From Bacteroidales bacterium (lineage in GTDB: Bacteria; Bacteroidota; Bacteroidia; Bacteroidales; UBA7960): a stretch of DNA of 13,293 bases. A model generated the notes under the pieces. That model had not been told where the DNA came from. It saw only the letters and a program-made list of their open reading frames with translations, and searched no databases. How positions within the stretch are numbered: position 1 is the stretch's first letter; each line of letters begins with the position of its first letter. The translations under genes were made by a program, and so were the position numbers. Below, piece after piece: positions 1 to 5,400 of the stretch. The DNA lies in NCBI GenBank assembly GCA_003451785.1, contig DMJL01000120.1:1089-14381 (forward strand), read 5' to 3'.

Positions 1-132
1 GCGCGATACTTAGAACTCATGGAACTACTAACCGGAAAAACCATAGTTGCTGCCACTGATGCAGATCCTTTGAAAAGGATTGAACAAAATTGCTTGGCAT
101 TCTTGAAGGAAGTAGGGGTGGGTAGCTTTTAG
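1..132 (+). CDS. purC: C-terminal end of probable SAICAR synthase (partial, 5' end outside window)
   Basis: An open frame enters from the left edge and encodes 43 residues ending at TAG 130-132. It reads RYLELMELLTGKTIV, then an acidic linker, then RIEQNCLAFLKEVG. This resembles the C-terminal helices of Bacteroidota phosphoribosylaminoimidazole-succinocarboxamide synthase, which typically read RYIELYE.ITG..FV followed by RIE.NV..FL. That enzyme joins aspartate to CAIR in cytoplasmic purine synthesis. The identification comes from memory of the family and a short tail only; ATP-binding and catalytic parts lie outside the window. The final residues VGVGSF and the stop codon fall in or beside a 7-bp tandem repeat, so the last few residues may not be conserved. 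The frame itself is well supported because it is open to the window edge and has a protein-like composition. Confidence 0.55.
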   Translation, partial: ARYLELMELLTGKTIVAATDADPLKRIEQNCLAFLKEVGVGSF

Positions 133-157
133 CTGTTAGCTTTTAGCTTTTGGCTGA
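123..157 (+). repeat. 7-bp tandem repeat TAGCTTT (about 5 units)
   Basis: Units start at 123, 130, 137, 144 and 151: TAGCTTT, TAGCTGT, TAGCTTT, TAGCTTT and a degenerate TGGCTGA. The second unit provides the stop codon (130-132) of the upstream gene. Because the unit contains TAG and is not a multiple of three, a few copies place a stop in every frame. Short TAGC-rich tandem repeats downstream of genes are frequent in Bacteroidota intergenic DNA. Confidence 0.8.
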
Positions 158-183
158 TGGATGTTGGATGGGGATGTTTATTT

Positions 184-207
184 GTGGATTAGTGGATTTG
201 TGGATTT
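184..207 (+). repeat. 8-bp tandem repeat GTGGATTW, 3 units
   Basis: Three head-to-tail units begin at 184, 192 and 200 (GTGGATTA, GTGGATTT, GTGGATTT). They follow the heptamer repeat closely and lie in non-coding DNA. No function is evident. Confidence 0.75.
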
Positions 208-254
208 GTTAATCGGTTTTAATGTAAGTGCATCTACCGCCAACCGAAGCAACC

Positions 255-373
255 AACCCCAAAGGGGTTGAAGGTTTATAGAAAACCAAAAAAAGGAACA
301 ACCTACGACCCCGACGGGGTCGTAGAAGTTGATAGCGAATTTTCCGCCATAAACCTTTGACCCTTTCAGGGTC
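255..373 (+). repeat. Palindromic repeat A, copy 1 (three hairpins)
   Basis: Three perfect hairpins in a row. The first is AACCCC (255-260), loop AAA, GGGGTT (264-269). The second is CTACGACCCC (303-312), loop GAC, GGGGTCGTAG (316-325). The third is GACCCT (359-364), loop TTC, AGGGTC (368-373). A second copy occurs 750 bp downstream at 1005-1124 with all three stems identical and the loops changed. This is a REP/BIME-like intergenic element. The open frames that cross it are an artefact of the repeat. Confidence 0.8.
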
Positions 374-419
374 GAAAAAACATTATGGGCGGTATTGCAA
401 CGAATGCCTGAGACCATAA

Positions 420-603
420 AATCTTATAACCTTAGTAGCCAAAGACATACCAAAGAAAATTTAACCTTTTTTCATTATGGGATATGATTTCAAAATGCCT
501 TTGCACACAGAAAGTTATACAAACAACAGTCGCCAACATGGAAAAATAGGTAACAAGGTTGTGTAATTTATTGCGGCATTATTGCTACTAAGGTAATAAG
601 GTT
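420..603. repeat. MITE-like element with ~20-bp imperfect terminal inverted repeats
   Basis: The sequence at 420-439 (ending CCTTAGTAGC) is the reverse complement of 584-603 (starting GCTACTAAGG) at 18 of 20 positions. The inner 10 bp (430-439 and 584-593) are perfect. The ends enclose about 144 bp of AT-rich DNA with no credible open reading frame. A size under 200 bp, paired termini and no coding capacity suit a miniature inverted-repeat transposable element. I see no clear target-site duplication. It could also be a long-stem regulatory or RNA structure, but the wide separation of the arms favours transposon ends. Confidence 0.5.
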
Positions 604-604
604 T

Positions 605-777
605 GGCGGAATTTTAAATTCCGCAAGATATATGCTCAATATCACCCCTCGAGACTTGCGGTTTGTTGGTGGATATTTTTCTATGAATATCTCACCCCTA
701 CAGGGTTGCAAAATCTTCCATTAACCCCGACCTTTAGGTCGGGGGAAGCATGAAACATAACAAACGGGCTTCAGCCC
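605..777 (+). repeat. Palindromic repeat B, copy 1
   Basis: First of two head-to-tail copies with a period of 183 bp; the second starts at 788. It contains a 9-bp stem GCGGAATTT (606-614)/AAATTCCGC (616-624), a 9-bp stem CCCCGACCT (725-733)/AGGTCGGGG (736-744) and a 5-bp stem GGGCT (766-770)/AGCCC (773-777). The stretch between the last two hairpins is nearly identical in both copies. Confidence 0.8.
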
Positions 778-787
778 TGACAAATTT

Positions 788-960
788 GGCGGGATTTGTA
801 ATTCCATCAAGAATACGCTCCATATCACCCCTCGGGGTTTGTGGTTTTTTGGTGGATATTTTTCTATGAACATCTCACACCTACGGGGTTGCAAAATCTT
901 CCATTAACCCCGACCTTTAGGTCGGGGGAAGCATGAAACATAACAAACGGGCTTTAGCCC
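788..960 (+). repeat. Palindromic repeat B, copy 2 (tandem)
   Basis: Second copy, offset exactly 183 bp from copy 1 with no visible indels over its length. The main stem CCCCGACCT (908-916)/AGGTCGGGG (919-927) is unchanged, and so is GGGCT (949-953)/AGCCC (956-960), where only the loop differs (TT instead of TC). The left hairpin of copy 1 has decayed here (ggcgggatttgtaattcc). Confidence 0.8.
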
Positions 961-1004
961 TGCCATTCAAGACGGAATGAAAACTACCATTAAGCGGAAA
1001 AACA

Positions 1005-1124
1005 AACCCCGAAGGGGTTGAAGGTTTATAGAAAACCAAATAAAGAAACAACCTACGACCCCGATGGGGTCGTAGAAAATGATAGCGCAATCTCCTGCTA
1101 TAAACCATTGACCCTTACAGGGTC
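1005..1124 (+). repeat. Palindromic repeat A, copy 2 (three hairpins)
   Basis: The hairpins are AACCCC (1005-1010)/GGGGTT (1014-1019), CTACGACCCC (1053-1062)/GGGGTCGTAG (1066-1075) and GACCCT (1110-1115)/AGGGTC (1119-1124). Compared with copy 1 the stems are identical. The three loops differ: AAA to GAA, GAC to GAT, TTC to TAC. Together the two A copies flank the B pair and the MITE-like element. Confidence 0.8.
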
Positions 1125-1163
1125 GGAAAAAATTTAGAAGCGTTGTAAACCCATTTATTAACA

Positions 1164-1219
1164 CAGATCCTTCCCTACGGTCAGGATGACAAAAGCCATT
1201 GAAGATTGTCATGCTGAGT
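1164..1219. repeat. REP-like intergenic repeat, left of the IS
   Basis: Contains the imperfect hairpin ATCCT (1167-1171)/AGGAT (1183-1187) and the phrases CAGGATGAC and GTCATGCTGAG, which are typical of short dispersed repeats in Bacteroidota genomes. It stops abruptly at CTGAGT (1214-1219), which recurs at 2832-2837 on the far side of the IS. This suggests the repeat was split by the insertion. Confidence 0.45.
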
Positions 1220-1261
1220 CCCCACACCACGCGCACGTGGCGTAAGATGCGATAATGACAA

Positions 1262-1478
1262 ATAGGATCAAATCCTTACCTTAGATAAAGCTTTATGCAG
1301 TATGGCTGTCCCTTTCATTAGTGTTTCAGTACCTGTTGCTGAGTATAGCTCTGTAATATATTGATTTGATGCATGGTGCTTTGTTTTATACATTTGCCCG
1401 TTTAGTAGCCTTTTATAGCTTTACGAGTATGTTACAGGCATAAAGCCTTACTTGTACTACTTTTTAACATTTAAAGTT
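1262..1478 (+). ncRNA. Candidate bridge RNA region of the IS110 element
   Basis: IS110-group elements encode a structured bridge RNA of roughly 180 nt in the non-coding left end, just upstream of the recombinase. Its loops base-pair with target and donor DNA. Here ~217 nt without a gene lie between the presumed left end and the recombinase ATG. They contain small self-complementary segments such as GGATcaaATCC (1265-1275) and ATAAAGCTTTAT (1285-1296). The call rests on position and family knowledge; I did not fold the region or identify guide loops, and the ends are arbitrary. Confidence 0.3.
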
Positions 1479-2204
1479 ATGGAAAAAATAAGAGAAAATG
1501 CAGCAGGCATAGACATTGGAGCAAAACAAGTATTTGTCTATGTTGAAGGTCAAAAGGTAAAAGCCTTTTTTACATTTACAGAAGACTTTGAAGAATTGGT
1601 AAGATATCTTTTAAGTCATAAAGTTGATACAGTTGCCATGGAAGCAACGGGGGTTTACTGGTATGTTTTATATGAATTACTTGAACAGGCCAATATTGAT
1701 GTTTGGCTTGTAGATGGTCGAGAGACTAAACAGGTACCTGGCCGTAAAACTGATGTAAAAGACTGCCAGTGGATACAGCAATTGCATAGCCACGGATTGT
1801 TAAAGCGCTGCTTTGTTGCTACGGAAGAGATAAAGGAACTTAGAAGCTACCAGCGCTTAAGGGAAGACCATATTCGTTCAGCATCTATGCACATAAATCA
1901 CATGCAGAAAGCATTAACCCAGATGAATATTCGTCTTAATGAAGTAATAAGCCAAATTCATGGGGTGAGTGGAATGAAAGTTATAAAAGCAATTTTAGCT
2001 GGTGAACGTGATACAGAAACGCTTCTACAGCTTTGTGATAATAGGATTATTAAAAACAAAGGGCAGGATGTCCTAAAAGCTTTAAATGGCCGATATAAAA
2101 AAGCATCTCTTTTTTCACTAAAACAGGCTTACGATGCTTATAACTTTTATCAACAGCAGATTGCACAATGCGATGAGCAGATAGAAGAAGTTATAAAAAA
2201 ATAA
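1479..2204 (+). CDS. IS110 family recombinase, N-terminal part (DEDD domain), split by frameshift
   Basis: 241 residues from ATG 1479, chosen over an upstream in-frame TTG at 1452 because homologues begin close to the AGIDIG motif. It carries the RuvC-like DEDD catalytic set: D12 in AGIDIGAK, E55 in AMEATGVYW, and D92 and D95 in KTDVKDCQWI. The second half is a helical linker rich in Q, E and K. The reading frame ends at TAA 2202-2204, directly after a run of seven A (2195-2201). The -1 frame continues without a stop from there into the C-terminal domain (KK-IN-QGKKVQPMDQ). Read across the -1 shift, the product is 432 residues, the normal size for this family. The protein cuts and rejoins DNA, with a bridge RNA selecting the sites. 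It is either inactivated by loss of one A or expressed by slippage. Confidence 0.85.
   Translation: MEKIRENAAGIDIGAKQVFVYVEGQKVKAFFTFTEDFEELVRYLLSHKVDTVAMEATGVYWYVLYELLEQANIDVWLVDGRETKQVPGRKTDVKDCQWIQQLHSHGLLKRCFVATEEIKELRSYQRLREDHIRSASMHINHMQKALTQMNIRLNEVISQIHGVSGMKVIKAILAGERDTETLLQLCDNRIIKNKGQDVLKALNGRYKKASLFSLKQAYDAYNFYQQQIAQCDEQIEEVIKK
2195..2201 (+). other. A7 slippery run at the recombinase frame junction
   Basis: In the upstream frame the sequence reads ATA AAA AAA TAA. This places A-AAA-AAA exactly in the X-XXY-YYZ phase needed for -1 ribosomal slippage, with the stop codon next. A -1 shift yields KK followed by ATA AAT CAA in the downstream frame. It could equally be a one-base loss from an original A8. 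No obvious downstream stem-loop is visible in the next ~30 nt, and an A-rich run (2213-2218) follows. Confidence 0.55.
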
Positions 2205-2227
2205 ATCAAGGTAAAAAAGTCCAACCC

Positions 2228-2776
2228 ATGGATCAAAAGCGTAAGCCAATTCGTCATCATGCACCTCAGGTAAAAGATCTTGGTTCCAGTATGCTAAATA
2301 TTTTTCAGGGAAAAGACGCCACTGTTATATCCGGGATAACAGATTACACATGGATGCGGATTTTATCCGAAACTGGAAGAGATTTAAAACGATGGCCTAC
2401 TGAGAAACATTTTACCAGTTGGCTGGGCTTGGCTCCAGGTCAAAACTGGTCAGGGAAAAAACGACGAAACAAAAAAAAGAAAGGCTCACCCAATGCAGGT
2501 CAAATATTCAGAACCATCGCACAAGGACTCATAAATAGCAAAAATATTGCTATTGGGGCTTTTGGTAGAAAGTTAAGGGCAAGAAAAGGGCCGGCAGTTG
2601 CAATAAAAGCAATGGCAAGGAAAATAGCCGAATTATATTGGAAGGTGATTAATAAAGGAATTGAATATGCTGAAACCGGAATTAAAAAATATGAAGATCA
2701 AATAGCTAAAAACAAACATAAGAGCCTACAACGGCTAGCGAAAGAATTGAATTTAAAAGTAATTGAATTAGAGTAA
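2228..2776 (+). CDS. IS110 family recombinase, C-terminal part (Transposase_20-like), -1 frame
   Basis: 182 residues if started at ATG 2228. The same frame is open back to the slippery run at 2195-2201, so it is probably the continuation of the upstream frame rather than a free gene; ATG 2228 has no clear ribosome binding site. It holds the IS110 C-terminal domain: the helix-hairpin-like FQGKDATVISGI (residues 26-37), the family signature HFTSWLGLAPGQN (61-73), and the basic stretch KKRRNKKKKGSPNAGQIFR (77-95), whose Ser87 is in the place of the conserved nucleophilic serine. The rest is helical to the stop at 2774-2776. Apart from the single frame break the gene looks intact. Confidence 0.8.
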   Translation: MDQKRKPIRHHAPQVKDLGSSMLNIFQGKDATVISGITDYTWMRILSETGRDLKRWPTEKHFTSWLGLAPGQNWSGKKRRNKKKKGSPNAGQIFRTIAQGLINSKNIAIGAFGRKLRARKGPAVAIKAMARKIAELYWKVINKGIEYAETGIKKYEDQIAKNKHKSLQRLAKELNLKVIELE

Positions 2777-2801
2777 CTTATAAATGTTGTCATTAGTAGT
2801 A

Positions 2802-2856
2802 ACGAAGTGCTTGCACTGAGCCAGGGTTCCACTGAGTGCAGCCGAAGTGTCGAAGT
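2802..2856. repeat. REP-like repeat at the right edge of the IS
   Basis: Holds the inverted repeat AGTGC (2806-2810)/GCACT (2813-2817), two copies of CACTGAG nine bases apart (2814-2820 and 2830-2836), and CAGCCGAAGTGTCGAAG. Its right part, from CTGAGT at 2832, completes the left-hand REP fragment ending at 1219. No gene is present between 2777 and 2971. Confidence 0.4.
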
Positions 2857-2971
2857 ACCGAATGGAAACACCTTATGGATATAATTTGCGAAACGAGTGT
2901 TGGGCAAAATAATTCAGCCGAGCAGCAAACGAAATCCATCATCATAAGCTTTTGAAACAACCTTACTTTTC

Positions 2972-5251
2972 TTATTCGATATGCACTTCAATAATTTTGC
3001 TTGTGTCGATGCCTAAAATATCCACCACTTTCACCATTACCTTGTATTTGCCTGCCGTTGTGTATTGATACGCAATACTTGTAAATTCAAGTGTCGGATT
3101 TTTCTTGGTGCGAAAACTCTGCCACTCGTTCTCAAACAGGTAATTACCAGTCCAATGTTCTATTATTGAGTCTGCCGAAGTATCGCCTGATTCGGGTTTG
3201 ATTTTGAGGATTTCTTTCTTGTCTTCGTAGTTGAAATCTATAGCCCAATAGTCAATCCAATCGTGCCAATTTTTCGTAAGTATGGTCTTGGTAATGATGC
3301 CATTTTTATCTTTTTCAACTTTGATAATCTGACCATCTTCTATCACTACTTTGCTCCCTGCCCGCATTGACTGTTGCAATTCTTCGATATCGTCTTGGGT
3401 GTAGTGGGTAACAAAGTCGGTAAGCTCAATGGCAACAGATTTTCCTTTGACTTTTTCTCGGGTGTTCAGATAGGCTACATCAAAGAATTTCACCTGCCCT
3501 TTTTCTATTGCGCGTCTGTCGAACACTTCTTTGGGAATGTATTTCAGCGTAATAGAAACACCTTTTTCTTTTAATTCCTGAATGAATTGGGGTGTTAAGC
3601 CCATTTCGAATTCAAATCCCAAAACATCTACTTGGGTGTAGAGGTTTTTGCGGCACTCTTCAAAAATGTCCATCAATCGGCTTTGTGTAACTGGCACATC
3701 CAATGGCCCAATGTGTACAAACCTGCCAACTTTTTGCCCGTGCAATACTCCCCCGCCGTTTCCACCAAAGGAGGATAGCCTTTTGGCTTTGTAGGCTTCC
3801 AAAATCAAATTCACATACAGATCTTCTTTGACCTGGCGTTTGCCATTGGCTTCGGCATACTCCGCCCCGCGGCTAAGGTCGTCCATAAAAAACTGCCGTT
3901 CATACTTACCCAAATTCAGAATTTCAAAAGCCCTGAAATCGTTGCCTGCGGCTTGTAGCTCTCTCTGCACACCAATCAAACGCTTGCGGGCAGTATGAAT
4001 GGAAAAACGCCCCAGGTCGGTGGTTATCCATTTTCTCCCCAATTTTTCGGCCACTGCTGCCGTAGTGCCACTACCACAGAAAAAATCGGCTACCAAATCG
4101 CCTTCGTTGCTGCTGGCCTTAATAATGCGTTCTAATAGAGCTTCGGGTTTTTGGGTGGGGTAACCAATTAGCTCATTAGATTGTGAAGAAATTGCCATAA
4201 AATCAAACCAAAGGTTTTGTACTTGCTTTCCTTCTATAGTTTCAGGAAACTGCTTGTATCTTGGTACTCCATTTTTAGTAAAATAAATAATCCCATTCTC
4301 TATTGCTTCGTTTATTCTTTCTTGCGACCACCTCCAATGGGTGCCAGTAGGGGGCTTAATTAAGCCCATTTCACCAAAATATTTTGGTTCGCCTTGACCA
4401 GCAGCATTCATTGACACACTTTTAAACATGCGACCTGTGTTATTATCAATTTGATTGTATTCATCTTTTGTCTCTTCCTCCGTCCGCGGTAAAAAAACTT
4501 TATGATAAATAAAATTTTCAGATTTTTTGTAGTAAAAAATAGTGTCTGTTATTACCCCAAATCGATTTCCATCATTATGACTATTCGCTCTACGCCAAAT
4601 TATTTCATTTTGAAAGCTACTTTTCCCGAAAATATCATCCAATGAGAGTCGCAAGTAGGCACTAACCCGGTAATCACAATGCACATAAATACTTCCATCC
4701 TCTGCAAGCAAGTTGTGCATTAGCTTCAATCGTTCGTACATCATGGATAGGTATGAAGAAATGCCCTTGCCCCAAGTATCGCGATAGGCAATTTCTTCTA
4801 TGATGTTTTGTTTTTTCTCGGCGGTTTCGCCATGGATTTCGATATGGAAACCAAAGTCGGAACCTACTGCAAAAGGTGGGTCAATGTAAATGAGCTTGAT
4901 TCCTCCTTCCTTTTCTATTTCGTTTCGTATGGGGCCATTAGCCAATGATGACATTATTAGCTTATTGTCGCCCCATATCAGTTTGTTGGTCCAGCCTTTG
5001 AGTTGTCGCCCACGGGTGTCGAACATTTCAAATTTTTCGCCTTTCTTTTTTTCTTCTTTACGCGGCTCGTCAATATGCTCAATGCTATGAAAAGGCAGGG
5101 CTACATTGGTAACTTCTTCTTTACGCCCGTTCCAAAACAGGAAAACATCTTCTTCGTCAGCAAACAATTTGTAAATATATTCCTTAGGCAGTTTTGAGCC
5201 TGACTTTATCAGTTCAATGATTCGGTTTTTATCGGTATCGTTCAAATTCAT
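2972..5251 (-). CDS. Type III-like DNA adenine-N6 methyltransferase (Mod)
   Basis: 759 residues from ATG 5249-5251. It transfers a methyl group from S-adenosylmethionine to adenine in the recognition site and, in type III systems, also supplies sequence recognition to the Res subunit. Catalytic motif IV is DPPF (124-127). Motif X, GYPTQKPEALLERII (363-377), and the AdoMet-binding motif I, DFFCGSGTT (389-397), follow in that order, which defines the beta class used by type III Mod proteins. The ~180 residues between motif IV and motif X probably include target recognition. The C-terminal 41 residues (719-759, with YQYTTAGKYKVMVKVVD) look like the last strands of a PKD/Ig-type beta sandwich. 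The protein is longer than most Mod subunits (about 600-680). It is the third gene of the operon, 149 bp after the AlbA_2 gene, with no promoter motif that I recognise in the gap. Confidence 0.88.
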   Translation of the reverse strand: MNLNDTDKNRIIELIKSGSKLPKEYIYKLFADEEDVFLFWNGRKEEVTNVALPFHSIEHIDEPRKEEKKKGEKFEMFDTRGRQLKGWTNKLIWGDNKLIMSSLANGPIRNEIEKEGGIKLIYIDPPFAVGSDFGFHIEIHGETAEKKQNIIEEIAYRDTWGKGISSYLSMMYERLKLMHNLLAEDGSIYVHCDYRVSAYLRLSLDDIFGKSSFQNEIIWRRANSHNDGNRFGVITDTIFYYKKSENFIYHKVFLPRTEEETKDEYNQIDNNTGRMFKSVSMNAAGQGEPKYFGEMGLIKPPTGTHWRWSQERINEAIENGIIYFTKNGVPRYKQFPETIEGKQVQNLWFDFMAISSQSNELIGYPTQKPEALLERIIKASSNEGDLVADFFCGSGTTAAVAEKLGRKWITTDLGRFSIHTARKRLIGVQRELQAAGNDFRAFEILNLGKYERQFFMDDLSRGAEYAEANGKRQVKEDLYVNLILEAYKAKRLSSFGGNGGGVLHGQKVGRFVHIGPLDVPVTQSRLMDIFEECRKNLYTQVDVLGFEFEMGLTPQFIQELKEKGVSITLKYIPKEVFDRRAIEKGQVKFFDVAYLNTREKVKGKSVAIELTDFVTHYTQDDIEELQQSMRAGSKVVIEDGQIIKVEKDKNGIITKTILTKNWHDWIDYWAIDFNYEDKKEILKIKPESGDTSADSIIEHWTGNYLFENEWQSFRTKKNPTLEFTSIAYQYTTAGKYKVMVKVVDILGIDTSKIIEVHIE

Positions 5252-5332
5252 TTTTGTAGTTTTTTCATTTTCTTACGCTTCGATAGACTTTTTGCTGTTT
5301 ATTTCACGGTGTATTTCCTAATATAAGTCATT

Positions 5333-5345
5333 GATATTTAATATC
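5333..5345 (-). promoter_or_regulatory. Perfect AT-rich palindrome in front of mod (possible operator)
   Basis: GATATT-T-AATATC is a perfect 13-bp inverted repeat in the 149-bp gap between the middle gene and mod, about 80 bp before the mod start. It could be a repressor site or a weak mRNA structure. No TAnnTTTG promoter is visible in this gap on the minus strand, so an independent mod promoter is not established. Confidence 0.25.
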
Positions 5346-5400
5346 TTGCACTTCATAAGGCATTTTTATTGGGCATTTTCAAGAAAAACAGCCATTTATT

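Larger units (their letters stand above)
1214..2837 (+). mobile_element. IS110-family insertion sequence (approximate limits)
   Basis: An IS110-type DEDD recombinase gene (1479-2776) with a leader of ~260 bp and a short right end, the usual layout of IS110-group elements. These lack the terminal inverted repeats and target duplications of DDE elements and do not need them. The limits are guessed from the shared hexamer CTGAGT at 1214-1219 and 2832-2837. Joining the flanks there yields a continuous REP-like sequence (GTCATG-CTGAGT-GCAGCCG), an expected target since several IS110 elements insert in REP sequences. A second related repeat just inside the right limit (2802-2820) leaves that edge uncertain by tens of bases. 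Confidence 0.55.

Noticed and set aside
255..1124. A CRISPR array.
   Set aside because: Repeat units are 120-183 bp with two copies each. There are no 25-40 bp repeats alternating with unique spacers and no cas genes.
178..1236. Minus-strand open frames of 60-90 codons crossing the repeats (for example 178-417, 917-1108, 967-1236).
   Set aside because: They run through the palindromic repeats A and B. The similar peptides they encode come from repeat similarity, and they show no start signal or recognisable domain.
2228..2776. An independent second transposase gene.
   Set aside because: It continues the IS110 recombinase in the -1 frame without a stop from the A7 run, begins without a ribosome binding site, and lacks the DEDD domain.
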